Notes: generated by a model from the letters alone, not told the origin. DNA of 64,000 nucleotides from Xiphydria camelus (GCA_963678675.1 OY783196.1:17788138-17852137), one strand, 5' to 3'. Numbered from the stretch's first letter, positions 1 to 12,870 are shown. Made by a program: numbers and translations.

Positions 1-980
1 CGCGCACATTTCGGTTCAGACCGATCTGATTAAAGCTTTTACTAAAAAATGATACGCAGACGTTCACGAAATTTAGGAATAACAGCGCTGGTGTATATTA
101 TAATACACCCATACAGTGCTACACCTGGCCAATCAAATGGCATAATTTTTTATCCACCGAGCGAATAAATAATTATTTGATACCTTAAACTTGTTCGATA
201 CTAATTTATTGCAATAGAAGCTTTAAACCGGTCCGTCCGAACCGAAATGTATGCGGCCAGCGTTAAATCGGATACCTAACTCCAATGCAATGTGAGTTAC
301 GTCGAAAAAGTCTTGCAGTGGGTACTTATTACCCCTCAACTGGACGCGTGGCGTCTCCGAGACGCCAAATAGCGCGCCTGAGAGTATAATCCGTAATATC
401 TCATGAATATGAAAGATATGAAAAAAAACAATAGAGAACAATTTTATTGAGAGTTCAGTTTTCTGATAGCACGACTTTTCCTTTTTTTTATTATATATCG
501 TGCTTACGAAGATAAAGCATTTAGAGTATTCGAAATTTCTGTTTATAAATCTGCAATTATTGCATACCGAAGAACAGTTATTGGAAAATACATGAAATTT
601 CGAAACACGAGATTGAATAGTTAAAAAAAATATCGTAATTTGAACTCGCGCTGACATTTCGGAGACGTCACGCGTCCAGTTAAGGGTTAATGAGAAATTA
701 TCGATGGAATAAACACTCTATGTAAATTGCACAGGTGCATTTTTCATCGAGATAGCAAGCGTGGAATCTTTGGTTTCTAAACCAATAGTGAATTTTATCA
801 ATAATCAGCCAATTTCTAGGTTAGAAATCGGCCACTCCACGCGTCCGATCACAGCTTCACCTGCTCCTAGAGCACCAACCGATGAATGAACTCGTTTCCA
901 CATGGCACTGATGAAACGCACGCCTAGTTATGCCCTCATTTAGGGCGAAAAAACGCCATCAACGCAACTCCGATAAATTA
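1..980. other. Non-coding AT-rich sequence
   Basis: No convincing coding exon, tRNA or repeat unit is visible here. Short open frames exist on both strands but have low-complexity or unfamiliar translations and no splice-site support. Confidence 0.5.
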
Positions 981-1720
981 TACAGGGTGTCCCTAAATAT
1001 CATGTACAAATGGAAGGAGGTAATTCTTTGGCTTATTTCATGACTAAAAGTTCATATAAACATACTCGTAGGCTCCTAAAAGCTTCGTTATTGATCTACG
1101 GGGTGTTGAAATTTCAAAACTTTTCAGATAACGCGGTTTTTGTAGCAATGATTTATTACAATAAGAACAACCTAAATAATAAACATAACAAAACAACGTT
1201 ACAAAAACTGCTGAAAGTGACCTCCTCCAACCCTTACACATGCCTCCGCTCTTCTTCTCATTGATTTCCGGACTCTTTAGGACATTCCCGGAGTATTTCT
1301 TACGGTTTTTCTCGATAACGGTGGCGTTTACGAAAAAACTACAAGAGACCAAAAAGATTGTAAACATAACAGAAAATTTATTTTGTATTTTAGAATCTAC
1401 CAGAGGCGCACCGCGAAAAATTTCAGGAGGATAAAAGGGGGCACGATCCCTGAAAAAATAACCCCCTGTAGATTCTCACAACCATTTGACATGCCCAATG
1501 ATACAAGCCCTACAGCATAATCTACATTCCAATTTTGAGCTAAATATCTTAAAAACTGCATGAACTATAAAAAAAAAACTAAAAAATGTTGAAATTTCAA
1601 CACCATGTAGATCAGTAACGAAGCTTTTACGGACCTATGTTTATATGAACTTTTAGTCATGAAATAAGCCAAAAAATTACCTCCTTCCGTTTGTACATGA
1701 TATTTAGGGACACCCTGTAT
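981..1720. mobile_element. Non-autonomous DNA element with ~140-bp terminal inverted repeats
   Basis: The ends are inverted copies of each other: CAGGGTGTCCCTAAATATCA at the left is mirrored before position 1718, and the arms stay alignable for about 140 bp (983-1120 and 1585-1718). TA flanks each end, fitting a TA target duplication. The interior is non-coding and holds a short G-rich stretch near 1420-1440. The superfamily is not certain; Tc1/mariner-like is the best guess from the TA. Confidence 0.65.
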
Positions 1721-3850
1721 ATACTCCGATCGCCGAATACGAAACTTTCTTGACAGTTGCTAGAGATACGCGTACTATATTTATAACGATAATAACGATA
1801 AACAGCAACGCGCCCACTTAATGGTAGATCTTTATTGCGCCTCTAAAATGATACACTTTCCCCATATTTATAACGATTCCACAAAATGGACCTGGACTAC
1901 TTCGAGGACTAGTAGTTGCTACCTGATTTGGTCAGCCCCGAAAGTCCCATCCTCCGTGCGGCTCCCGGTACCGACGCCGGACGCAGTTCATCCCGTTTAT
2001 TCGGAATCCGCGTGTAACCCCGCTTCTGCACATCTCGACGGGTCGGACGAGAGAGGTGGCAGGTACCTCTCGGCGAAAGGCCGGGAGGAAATGTCGAAAA
2101 ATATGTACATCGCTCGGAGAGAGATCGTTCGACGCTGGGATACTGCCAAACGTTCCTTTTAGGTACTCTCTCCCGCTCGTCGGTGCGCGGTGATTGGTCG
2201 CGAACAAAGTGGCTCGCTCCCCGTCGATGCATAAAACTGGCTCCGCGAGAGAGCGAAAATCCTGAAACGGATCGGTAAATATTACCGGCCGGACACTTTT
2301 TCTTCGCTGTCTCCGCGCGCTCCCGTCCTCATAAACAAAGTAATGACGCCAACGCAAACCCAATTCCCGGATTCGCGTCCCGCGCGCGTATACGTGTATG
2401 TGATCCGGTATATCTACGCGGCCCGGCAGCGCGGCTGCAGGACCGCTGGGAGAGAGTTCTCGCGAATATAAATCACGAAATTTATCCCGCGCAACCGTCG
2501 ACGGATTCGCGACGAGAGTTCGACTTCCGCTAAACAATATTTTTTTTCTTCCCCCCGCGTAACCGCGCGCCACGGCTTAAGGGCCCTGTTTGTTGTCCCG
2601 CCGAGGGAACCGCAGACGCAAGCAAATTCGGAGGCGCGGAAACTTTTTAATATTGCAAATGAAGAAGTTAGGCTCGGTTTAGCGGCGGATATCGAGGACC
2701 GCGCGGAGTAAGGGGGGGGAGGGGACAGAGTGCCCTCTTTTTTCGGCGCGTCGGCGCGGGAGGGGAGGGTTGTGTACATCAAAGTGTCGTTTATCGATAC
2801 GACCGCGCGCGCGGACCCCAAAGGCGAGCGGGAGCGCGCCACACATCGCCTGGAAATTGCTCGTCCAAAAATTTTTCGTCCACGGAGGCAGATTCGATGG
2901 TCGGATTAGGCCGATATAAAAGTTTTGGCCTGTGCCGGGCGCCGTGACGCTATTCGTCGTTGGAAATTATTGTCCTCGGGTGCGTTGCGGAACTATGAAG
3001 GCGCGCGGGCGCTTCTTTCCCTTCCACGATTTCCTCGATCGCGTCGCGATATGGTTTGTTGGACTTGTCGATGTCAGTTTTTTTTTTAGTTGAAAGATTT
3101 GACGACGGCTATTGGCGTAAAATTGAGAATGCTTTCTTGTTTTTCTTCTTCTCTTCACGATTATTATCGTGTGGGCTGCGGTATAAATATGAGTTATCGT
3201 ATATCATAGTTGGTGAAGTCGCCACGTTTTAAGGTTTCTCGAGCGGTACAGGGGCTTTTTCCCTGCTAAAAGTTAGTCCACTGAAGTACAGTAACACTTT
3301 AAAGTATGTTCTTTGTGCGATGTGGCAACAACGTTTGACGTACATTAGTATTTGTGTGTATCTGTGAGTTCAAAAATGGAGCCCAAAACATCTGGTCATG
3401 TTGTGACGTCGTGCAACGTTGCCACATTGACTTATCAAAAGTTAAATTTATAAAGAACAATTAATAAAAAAAAACAGGCTTCTTAATGAACGTGAAAATT
3501 GGTACAGATGATTTTAGTTCATTAAGCTTGCTGTTCAAAAAATTTCAGAATTTTTTCACAATTTTTCTCAGGGATATCGCGGTTTGTCAGTTAGAACCCA
3601 TAAGAACACATGTTATTTTGTTATTCAAAAATCTTTGACACGAGTTTCTTAAGACTTGAAAATTTAACTGAATTTTTTTTTTACTTCAATCTACCGAATG
3701 CAATCATTTTCAAGCATTTTTCACTATTTTTAGTATAACGCTCGAGAAACCTTAAGTACCTATACTCTCTTAAATGCAGAGTCTCTCTCTGTGTCTGGAT
3801 AATGAGCATCAGGTAACATTAGTGAGAATTTATATCCATTCTCATATCCA
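1721..3850. other. CpG-rich block then AT-rich spacer, no gene recognised
   Basis: About 1930-3000 is strikingly GC- and CpG-rich with overlapping spurious frames on both strands; the rest is AT-rich. CpG-rich islands of this kind occur near promoters in Hymenoptera, but I see no exon with splice signals. A short inverted pair of 'gttgcca'-containing segments lies near 3320-3430. Confidence 0.4.
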
Positions 3851-4700
3851 AATAAAAATGGTTTCACTGAGGAATTATGATATTCCTGGTAAAGGAGACC
3901 ATATCAAATTGTTACACGTGGACTTTGTTTTTCACAGTAAATTACATATTATAGTTTAGTACCTAATTAATGATTGGTTCATTCTAGGGGGTGCTATGGA
4001 CTTTTTATGAAGTTGTGTTTCAATTAAAGGAAACACATATTCAGAAAATTAAGATCAGGTGTAATAATTTAAGAGTCTCTTTTATAGAAAAAAGCATGGT
4101 TCATTAGCGAAACATTCACGGAGAAAAAGGATTAGTCATTTTTACAATTAATCCCAGTAACAGGGCTCCTCGAGGTGAAATATTCAATTTTTTAATAGAT
4201 TCATCGTTGTTATCAGAGTCTGTAACTGTAAAAACCCATTGCATATTAACGAAAGGTTGGTAAATTTTACCGTATTAACTGATCTTTATACTATTGCGAA
4301 CTGTAAAAAGTACGATCTGGTTTATTAAAAACTTAAATGTTTCATCTCGAGGAGTCGCCTGTTACTGGAATAAATGTAAAAATTCATGGGTTTTCCCGGT
4401 ACACGTGGTCTCCGTTTTTCACGATAAACTATTGTAGTCCAGTAATCGATAATTTATTCATTCTGTCGAGTGTTAGGGACTTTTCGTGAAGTTATGTTTC
4501 AATTAAAGAAACCTTTATTAACACGTTGACTGCCACGCTGGTCCCATGGGACCAACAGGTAATGTACTTTAACCCGGCAGCGTTGGTGGCCGGCAGTCAA
4601 TGTGTTAACAAAACTAAAACCAGGTGTAACTATTTGAAGGTCTCCTTTATCGGAAAAACCATAGTTCATCAGCGAAACATTCTTCATCGGGAAATAAGAA
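3850..4700. repeat. Complex inverted/direct repeat of ~70-bp modules
   Basis: A module around 3856-3930 (GGTTTCAC..GGTAAAGGAGACC..GTTACAC) is present in inverted orientation at 4620-4690 and, in part, at 4075-4115 and 4390-4430. The segment near 4150-4165 (CCCAGTAACAGG) is mirrored near 4358-4370. The whole looks like an old foldback element. It is host to the piggyBac-type MITE at 4518-4608. Confidence 0.55.
4518..4608. mobile_element. piggyBac-type MITE (83 bp) with TTAA target duplication
   Basis: TTAA at 4518-4521 and 4605-4608 flank an 83-bp element. Its ends are CACGTTGACTGCC (4522-4534) and GGCAGTCAATGTG (4592-4604), inverted repeats matching at 12 of 13 positions. TTAA duplication is the hallmark of piggyBac transposition. 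An inner palindrome GGTCCCATGGGACC lies at about 4540-4553. It sits inside an older inverted-repeat element, so it is the younger insertion. Confidence 0.75.
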
Positions 4701-4740
4701 TGGATCTAAAATGTAGGAAGTGAATCCAATTCACAAGACT

Positions 4741-5715
4741 GGATTCTTAAGTAAGGTGCGCGCCCCGACGTACTGAGAAAACAATTCTGCGAAGACGCGC
4801 GTCTCTCTCGTGTTCATGAGGAGTATATTTTGCGTCCGGGAAGCGGCGCAGGCGACTCCGAGACTTCACGACGTAGATATGTACGTTTTCGCCATCACGA
4901 GCGATTCACCTTCGCGCGAGTCCTCGGGGTTATATGTATTTGTTGAACCTGCAGTGCGCGTTTCGGGATCCCGTGTTTGTTCAAGTGGTGCGCTTAGGCA
5001 TCCAAGGGTATCGCTTCCAATAATAAATCAACTCTGGCGAGCCTCGCGAAGAATGCGTATACGCTATCTTGTATGCGCTATACCTATATTATACTCGAAC
5101 GTCTCGTTTGTACGTCTCTTCGTCTCGTGAAAGCTGCGAGACCAGCATCCGATCGGTATTTCCTCCTTAGAACTTGACGATTGGAAATTGAAAAGAAATA
5201 ATGATTCGAGGAAACGAATAAATGTCCCTAAATAAATATTATTCGGTCAATTTGAGTGAAAATCTTTACATCATATGCGTGTTATTCATTTTTAATTTGG
5301 AATAACGAAATATTATTTCATCTTAAAACGTATATATCTGGATTGATTACTTCTTTTTCTCCTAGTGAACGAAGAATGAACTGTACACTCAAACACCTGA
5401 ACGGAATTATGAGTATTCTGAAGAATAAAAAAGTCCACTCAGTCTTTTCGATAATTATTATAGTTGCTCTTTTGAATTTATTCACGTGAAGATTGTTTAG
5501 CGGTCAAGCACGCGTATTTTGAGTTTAGTTGCGCTGACTTCTTTGTAAAATTGATTAAATGTTTTATTTCTGTTCACTTTTACGCACTATTCATCTCTCT
5601 CTTGAGGCAGTGCATACTTATCTTACAACACGCCAGAAATTACAAGAAAACCAGCAAATAAAAAGTTCCACCCATATCGATCCAGTGATTCCTGAAATCT
5701 TCAAAAATAAATACG
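4741..5715. other. Non-coding sequence, no gene recognised
   Basis: A GC-rich start (4750-4990) grades into AT-rich DNA. The open frame at 4810-5130 has no family resemblance, no splice context and biased composition, so it is not called as a gene. Confidence 0.4.
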
Positions 5716-6221
5716 GAGAAAAATGGATTTGAGGTGAAGAGCACTGAGCGGCCACATTCTGGCGTTATGTGATCGACTGTGCGGTACTGGAGTGATAACT
5801 TGAGTTTTTGTAAAATATTGCCATACAAAATAGCATTTCATTCCCCTCATGTGGCAAAAATTGGTACAATATAGCATATTACCTATAAAATAATTTGGCA
5901 TTTTTTGCAATACAGCTACCGTATATATAGAGAAAAGTAAAAAGTACTGTTTTCTTATTTTTCAATTCCTATTTCTTATTTTTCTCCATGTATCCGTTGG
6001 CTACATTGCCAAAAGTACCAATTTATTTTTAAATGTGCTATATTGTATTAATTGTTGCCATACGAGGAGAATGAAATGCTATTTTGTATGGCAATATTTT
6101 GCAAAAATCGAGTTGTCACTCCAGTACCACACAGTCGATCGCATAACGCCAGAATCTGGGTACTCAGTGCCAGAATGTGGGCACTCACTGCTCTTTATTT
6201 CAAATCCATTTTTCTCCGTGA
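5716..6221. mobile_element. Foldback MITE with ~190-bp inverted arms
   Basis: The left arm (5716-5890) and right arm (6035-6221) are inverted copies: GGAGAAAAATGGATTT opens the element and AAATCCATTTTTCTCC closes it, and both arms contain the CATTCTGGCG and TGCCATACAAAATAGCATTTCATTC segments in mirror order. The right arm carries a small extra duplication near 6150-6190. The loop is AT-rich and non-coding. Confidence 0.7.
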
Positions 6222-7247
6222 GCAAGTAAATTCATATCATATCTCTACTTTATAACACGTAGAAGAGAAGGTACAAATATGGACCATGCTACTGATATGA
6301 AGTGCAGTCAATTTTTGTTTTGACATGTGAAATAAAAATGTTATTCAATACGTCGAAACAGAAATTTACTTGCATATTGGTAGATGCATCACTTTGTCAC
6401 AGAAATATTGCTGTAGTTCATATTAACAGCATGTAACCTTCCTATATTTGTACCTTCTCCTCTATTGACATAGTAGAAAAGTTCGTTTCCACTAAGACTT
6501 TGTATCGTCGATAACGATAAAATGAACCTTACGCGTTTCTTTGTGCAGCTGAACAACTACACTGAGAAAACAGTTTTTAATAGTTAATCAATATTATTTA
6601 AAATACGAGGAAGTAAACAGTTAGTTAAAAGAAGAAAATATATTGTGAGCGTGACTTAGCTCAAAGACTATTTTATTTAATTAGTACAGCCGTACAGCTG
6701 TACAGCCGATATGCTCTTTTAACGGCTACACTTGCTCGATATGAGCATGCTACTTTTAAGCATGCTTTTAAATAAGCATGCTTAAAGCAAGCACTCGGAT
6801 ACACATGCTAGTTCCTCTAACAGGCTGTCCCAGTGCAGTGGAAAAGATGGAACACCAAGTGGCTATCCGTACAGAAGTGAAAAAAATAATTGTATTACTT
6901 GCAATTCAATGCATACGAAATTTTCTATTGAAAGAGAAAAGAAAAGGAGGAATAGGAATATTCATCAAAGTTTCAATTTTTGAGATAGAGTAAAGAACTT
7001 TCTGCGTTTCACTCTTAAAATAATATACTTTTAAGAAAAAAAACAGTATTACGAGTTTTGAAAAAAGTATATTTATTTTACAGTTTGAAGATATTAATTT
7101 TCATGAAACTCGTACAATCAAATAGGTCGGTTTTGAACGTGTAAAATAAAGTGAAAAAAACTTTTTATGAGAAAAATGTATATTTTATTACCATGGGGTC
7201 CACTGGACCCCGTGTGACCACTACGAATTAATAAATTATTAATAAAT
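6222..7247. other. AT-rich non-coding sequence
   Basis: A CACTGAGAAAA terminus-like motif occurs at about 6560, and a cluster of GCATGCTT/AAGCATGC motifs at 6740-6800 resembles the tandem repeat at 8466-8720. No exon is supported. Confidence 0.4.
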
Positions 7248-7500
7248 TGTCTGTCGCATATTCGCCCAAATGCTCTTCGCATTTGGGCCGTAGACCGGTG
7301 TGAGGGAGAAATTCGACACTCCTCGGGCCCTTTGAGCCATAAATTAGATCCGGGAAAGTTCCTCAGTGCCACGGGGTCGAAGAGCGACCAGTACGTTCGA
7401 AAACCCCCGAGCGACCGGAACAGCTCGCAAATAAAGTTAATGCATTATTTGTTTTCCCTTACAAATTGATGTAATTTTATTCATCCTAAACCCACCACGC
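7248..7500. repeat. Interspersed repeat, copy A
   Basis: The stretch with CGCATTTGGGCCGTAGACCG, then a GAGGGAGAAATTCGACACTCC segment, then AACCCCCGAGCGACC and CAAATAAAGTTAATGCATT recurs inverted at 23580-23760 and in two pieces at 50205-50290 and 51410-51530. This copy is uninterrupted and serves as reference for the split copy. No coding potential is evident; the family is unknown. Confidence 0.65.
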
Positions 7501-8465
7501 AAGATTAATTTGGCGCGTAGTCCGTCGCTCGAAGACGGAACATTGTTTATTAGAATAGGTATTGCGGGGAACGGCTTATTTCGATCCGTCCGTTAATTAA
7601 CCTTTTCCGGAAAAGGTGTGCGACGGAACACAGACTCTAGTCTTCATGACCATCCCGTCGCGTCGTTTGACGGAAAGGATCGGAAGCGATGAACCCCGTC
7701 TGCGACGGTCCCTGCCACATGTTGTCCCTGCTGGGCCGTGTCTTGCCGGACAAGTGGGCGGTAGTACATTTATTTGTATATACTAGCTTTGTGTGCTCCC
7801 CAACCCCCGGGGGGTAAGTACCTGGCTCCGCGCATCGGATCCCAAGGTCGCCGGGGTTTTTGGCGACACGGTTTTGTCCACGCATTTATTAAAAAACTAT
7901 TTTATATAATAATAAAATAGAAAAAGGAGAAGGAAAGGATTTGATCCAGTCAGTATTTTGACGGGCGATGACGCGATTAACCACTTTCGTGCGTGGTTCT
8001 GAAAATTTACCGTCGCCGCGGCGACGATCCTGTCAAGAAATTTGCGCAGCGGCGGCGACGGCGATTAAATATAAATCACTTTGTTGAATTACACTCATAA
8101 CCCCACACTCACTGTAGAAACTGGTAAGGTTGCGCGCGGCGCGACACGCAAAATCAAACTCAGCCAGATCTCGTCGCGCCAAGCCTAGACCTGACAGAGC
8201 CATCAGTTTTGTGCCACAAACGGTCGCATTTGCACGCACGCATTGGCTCTTCGTGCAAATGTGACAGTTTTTCCTCACCGTGTATGGGCATTCCAATGTG
8301 CCCAAATTTTCATTTCACATTTGCTCGCGTGCAAGCACGCTTCAGTTTTACCTCACCGTGTATGGGCCGGTTATTAGCAAACACCGTCTACACTTGCTCA
8401 TAAGCGTTCCCCTTTTCACCCCCGCCTCAGGAAGCATGCTCGAAAATCAACCGTCGGTCGATTTG
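7501..8465. other. Non-coding, partly GC-rich sequence
   Basis: It holds a short partial duplication (8270-8300 and 8350-8375, CCTCACCGTGTATGGGC) separated by about 75 bp, and a GC-rich block at 7620-7870. No gene is recognised. Confidence 0.4.
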
Positions 8466-8720
8466 TGAGCATGCTTATTTTAAGCATGCTCGAAACGAGC
8501 AAGACTTGGATACACATGCTACTAGGAGCAGTTCCTGGAAAAAAGCATGCTTGCGTGCTCGAAACTAGCATGTGTATCTGGACTTCTAAATAAGCATGCT
8601 TATTTTAAGCATGCTCGAAACGAGCAAGACTTGGATACACATGCTTCTAGGAGCACTTCCTGGAAAAAAGCATGCTTGCGTGCTCGAAACTAGCATGTGT
8701 ATCTGGACCTTTATAACTGC
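8466..8720. repeat. Tandem repeat, two ~125-bp units
   Basis: Two near-identical units start near 8468 and 8593. Each contains AAGCATGCTCGAAACGAGCA, GATACACATGCT and CTCGAAACTAGCATGTGTAT, and each unit is internally imperfectly palindromic. A degenerate related piece lies at 6740-6830. Confidence 0.8.
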
Positions 8721-8789
8721 TAAAGCCAGAATGAATCCTCGCACAGCGTCATCCAGGGCCCGGAGGGCCTGGTCTCGCTATCGCCATCA

Positions 8790-8945
8790 TATAAACATCC
8801 TTCGAGGGAGGGGTGTCAGGAATACGTCGATGGCATTCCCATCGACTCGTACCCGTGCATCCCAGCTCCTCGAGATTCGTCTAAACATCCTTCAAGCGAG
8901 GGGTGTCCGGAATACGTCGACGGCATTTCCATCGACTCTTTCAAG
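8790..8945. repeat. Tandem duplication, ~89-bp period
   Basis: AAACATCCTTC..GAGGGGTGTC.GGAATACGTCGA.GGCATT.CCATCGACTC occurs at 8793-8850 and again at 8882-8939 with few differences. It is non-coding as far as visible. Confidence 0.65.
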
Positions 8946-9669
8946 AAATATTCCTCACAATATATAAAATATTGTATTGTTTATTTCATTCAAACGGTTG
9001 TCTCGAAGGATCTAATTACGCCAAATAGATATCGTAATACGATATCGTAGTTAACGAATACTTATCTTGGTCCAATGAAATGTTCATTTCGCTATATCCG
9101 AACAAACATTTATTAACTACAAATAAACATGTTCTCTCAGTGTAATAAACCAGTCATAAAGATCGAATCCATCGATCGAAGATTTCGCGAAGCTCTCGTC
9201 GGATCTGTCGATCCGCACGGCGACGCAGTCCTGTGTCTCGCGATCTCGTTGTGCCGTCGATCGCAGTGCAAAGTGTATACTTAACCCATACTTATATGGA
9301 GAAAAAGGGAACTTAGTTCTAACAATATGTAAAAAGTACACTGCTCTAGTTAAAAATTCGAAGTGTTACTTAATAAATACTCGTTGCTCATTACATATTA
9401 CACTAAAAATAGGAAAAATTGAAATAAAGTAAACTTCGCTATGCAAATAGTTAAAAATTTGCTATAGTGTTTAAGATAATAACATAAAAATTGTCATTTC
9501 TCACTACTAATATAATGAATTTTACGAAATGCTTTATAAATTGATCACTTAAAAATGATAAATTATCAATCTGCTTCAGCTTTACTCGTATTTTTAACTA
9601 GCAAATACTAGGATTTTTAACTCAAATATTCATACAATTTTTTGTAATTTGAGCTCCACTTTTCTCCGC
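8946..9669. other. AT-rich non-coding sequence
   Basis: Apart from a GC-richer patch at 9170-9260 this is AT-rich without recognisable exons or repeats. Confidence 0.4.
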
Positions 9670-10420
9670 GTACTTATTCGCTTATCCATACGATCGGGGA
9701 GTACATGCGCATCGTGTCGGTGTCCGTAGTCTGTCTGTACGCAAGTGACGATATTTGCAGAGCTCTTCGTACAAAAGCGCGAGAGAGAGTGCCTATATTT
9801 ATACTGGTTTAATATTCCTGCGACATTGTCCGCCTTAGCAAAAAGACGCGTTCGCGCGCTTCTATGTTCCGTCGGTATATTTGTAGTCCCGACGATTTTC
9901 TCGCACGTCGGACGCGAGGAGTCTCGAGTGGACCGTCGCGGGAGCGAGAAAAATGCCGTCTCGATGATCTCGTCGTTTTGCGTGTCTCGATGAACATCGA
10001 TCGATCGTTTAGGTCACCTGACTTAATCCCAGATTCGGACGAGGGGTCACGAGGGGCGAGTGGCGCTCGGAAAAAAAGGGAGACGTCGATGTGCGTGTCC
10101 GAGATACGAGGCGAGGGATCTCGACGATGCATCCGCTTGTTTGCCGTGGCTTTGCCCCGTTACCGTTTCGCTCTTATCCCGCCGCAGCGACATTCTCGCA
10201 CGTCGTACCGCACGAGCAGCGCCGATCTCGGATCTTCCGTCCAATTCGTGACGATGCCTCGGGGATTAACGTTGTATCGGCGTATCGCTCGGGTGTAGCT
10301 CGTTTGAAGTGGACGACTTATAATCACTTTAACTCACGCGATGGGATTGAAACTGGGTCAGGAATGGTACGTCGCGGGGGTAGTAGTTACATATGCGATG
10401 AATGAAGATTTTGTGCATCG
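9670..10420. other. CpG-rich block, no gene recognised
   Basis: Dense CpG and several overlapping open frames on both strands mark this block; the longest plus-strand frame (9864-10298) encodes an arginine/serine-rich translation with no family resemblance. It could be a promoter or 5' UTR island, but no exon boundary is convincing. Confidence 0.35.
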
Positions 10421-11101
10421 CTACGATTTTCTTACCGAAATTAAATTTAGATTTAAGATCGTTCGTTAGAATTATATTCAAGTCTTTGCAGCATCAGAAA
10501 GTACACGTGCATAAATATTAGGTATTTATAGATACATGGAAGTCATATTAAAAATACTGCAATATAAACAAATATTTTGTAGTTTATAATAATTTCTTCC
10601 ATAAAGAATACATCTAAAATTAAAATCGCCCGCCAAAATAATTAGATACTGGAATAAAAAAATTACTTTCAATGATTAATAAAAATCCAAAAATTTTCCT
10701 GATAGAAATATCGATTTTTTTAACGAAGCATGAGATATTTATTAATCCCTCTTCATGCGTATAAAATCTATACTGCTCTTCAAATTTCAGCTCACCTTAC
10801 TTTTGTCACGACGGTCGATAAATCGGCTGAAGATGATCCTCACCCCAATCCAAAATTAAAATGAATGTAGGAATTAATCTATCTTCAATAAATAAATAAA
10901 ATATAAATAAATTTAATGACGAAAAGTTAGAATTAATATTAATAAAGGCATAATCGATATAAATAAAAAATATTTAATACAATTATTCTTTAATATTTGG
11001 GTTAATAACGAATTCATTTCTTCGAATATTTATAACGTATATACGACGTAATAAAAATAGACATCCCTCGCTAAACGTCAATCTCCCTTTCTCTGTTGCA
11101 G
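10421..11101. other. AT-rich sequence, possible intron end
   Basis: AT-rich DNA that ends in a good polypyrimidine tract and AG (11080-11101) ahead of the candidate exon at 11102. Confidence 0.35.
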
Positions 11102-11215
11102 ATATCCGGAAGGGGCTGGGGAAGACCGGGGGGTTTTGTTTGTGATAAGGTAGAGAAATATGTCCACGCTGGATCGCCGCCATATACGTACTTCAAGAAT
11201 GCCAGTTTATACTAG
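11102..11215 (+). CDS. Candidate terminal exon of an unrecognised host gene
   Basis: A strong 3' splice acceptor (CTCCCTTTCTCTGTTGCAG, ending at 11101) is followed by a frame of 37 codons and a TAG at 11213-11215. The translation begins ISGRGWGRPGGFVCDKVEKY and ends in YFKNASLY, which is well mixed in composition, unlike the low-complexity frames around it. If real it would be the last exon of a plus-strand gene, joined in phase 0 to an upstream exon I could not find. The protein family is not recognised. The downstream microsatellite-rich DNA up to an AATAAA at 16691 would be its 3' UTR. The evidence is one splice site and composition only. Confidence 0.3.
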   Translation: MSGRGWGRPGGFVCDKVEKYVHAGSPPYTYFKNASLY

Positions 11216-11541
11216 TGCAATCGGTGCAAACGAGAACGAAACGAAAGTGTGCAAATGCGTCAATCGTACTCTTGTCTCCCGAGACTCCTCCGTCGGTACC
11301 CGAAGTACGGAGAGATCGAAGGTTGGTGTGTCGTGGCAGCGGAAAGACCATTTTCTCCCGTTCGATGAAATTTCGAAATCGGTCGCTCGCATTGTCGAAT
11401 CGACGAATTCGTTCCTCGTCTTTATATTCGTTCGTCGTGCGAATCATCGACGCCGAGGAGAGAGCGAAAGAGAAGGAGAACGCGATGAGAACAACGATCG
11501 TATACTCAAATAACCGTCGTCGTCGACGGTAATGCAGTCGC

Positions 11542-11542
<1 letters not shown>

Positions 11543-11586
<44 letters not shown>
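11543..11586. repeat. (TC)n microsatellite
   Basis: About 22 uninterrupted TC units, followed by a short TATC extension. Confidence 0.95.
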
Positions 11587-11593
<7 letters not shown>

Positions 11594-12397
11594 CTCGCGC
11601 CGATCGTTTCGCCGTCTAGCCCCAAAACGCGCGAGTCCGATATTTCCGCTGTAACTATAGCAAGAGGGAGAAACTGCGGAAGAAAGAGACGAGAGACGAC
11701 GATTTCACACGATTCTTAATTTAGACGTACGGGTACGATTCAAGTCAATTTTTAAAGTAAGGCACACGTTAGATCCAATGGTAGTCGTATATGCGTTACA
11801 CTGTACACAGACATCCACATAGACACATACTCACACGCAATCAATCAACAATGCAAGCATCCCCGGAAGAACGGCGGTGTATAGTGGAAGGCGCGAGGTA
11901 AGTGACGAAGGTACGAGAAGGGTTCGCCGATTCTTTCGCCGTGTATACAACGATCTCTGTTGTCCGAAACTAACCTCATATAGCTGTAAAGCACACATTA
12001 TATATATATGAAAGAAAATTATACATTATTATATATTATACATATACATATATATTATATGAGATATGGAAAGAAAAATGCTATACATATATATACATAA
12101 TATACATATATAAAGCAAATATTGAATATATTCTATGGAGTAAATATTATACGTTCGCTAGTATAATATTATAAATATATATAGATTATTATATGTCGAT
12201 GTAGATATAAAAGTGATAGGTGCAGATGATTATTATACCTAGCTAGATAGATAAACGGAAGGGGAAGCGCGGTTTCGCGCACTTGGCGTCGATCGTTCGC
12301 GGAGCGAAAGCGTATTATAGTAGGTAGCGGCGGACGGATTCGTCGACGTCGCTCCGACGGACGGAGGCTCCGCGAGGAAACCGGCGGTCTCTCCACG

Positions 12398-12680
12398 CTA
12401 AGAGAAATAATTACCGGTCTAAAGAAAATGATTTCTTCGATCAAAAACATGATATACATAATTCCAGGATCAAACTGTGATTTTCTTTGTGCAAGAAAAT
12501 ATTTGATAGACTCGAGTACTTTATTTCCGCACAGAAAGAATTTCTCGTCCCAACGAAGGTACCCTTGAATCAAGGGCATATATTCCTCGATCAATAGTTT
12601 GTACTCTTAAACATTTTTAAGATTATATTTTCTTGATAAACGACATATTTTTTAATGCTAGCAATTATTTCTCTCAGTAC
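12398..12680. mobile_element. MITE-like element with GAGAGAAATAATT ends
   Basis: AAGAGAAATAATTA near 12400 is mirrored by AATTATTTCTCTCA near 12661-12674. The interior carries inverted segments such as TCAAGGG/CCCTTGA around 12570. Non-coding. Confidence 0.4.
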
Positions 12681-12870
12681 ATCGGGGTGCGTTCCTGACG
12701 ATGTGGTGCTTTAGGGACAAATTTTTAGGGAACCAATTCCTCGCGATGATAACGTCGCGTTACTCTCGCACTAAGAAAAATTACTCGGTCAATTTAATTA
12801 AAATATTGGAGATGATGACTAAACCGTTCGTGGAAATTTGAATCCTCCATCTGTTTGGTTAAATTGACCA

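Noticed and set aside
223..657. 144-codon open frame on the minus strand
   Set aside because: AT-rich composition, no family resemblance, no splice or promoter context; likely chance.
1932..2573. 213-codon minus-strand frame in the CpG-rich block
   Set aside because: Overlaps long frames on the other strand and is arginine-rich, as expected from high-GC chance frames; no domain recognised.
9864..10298. 144-codon plus-strand frame in a CpG island-like block
   Set aside because: Composition-driven; several overlapping frames of similar length and no exon boundary.
11849..11898. ATG with good context followed by 16 codons and a GTAAGTG donor
   Set aside because: Tempting as a first coding exon, but very short, unrecognised, and inconsistent with the candidate 3' UTR reading; no acceptor partner found.
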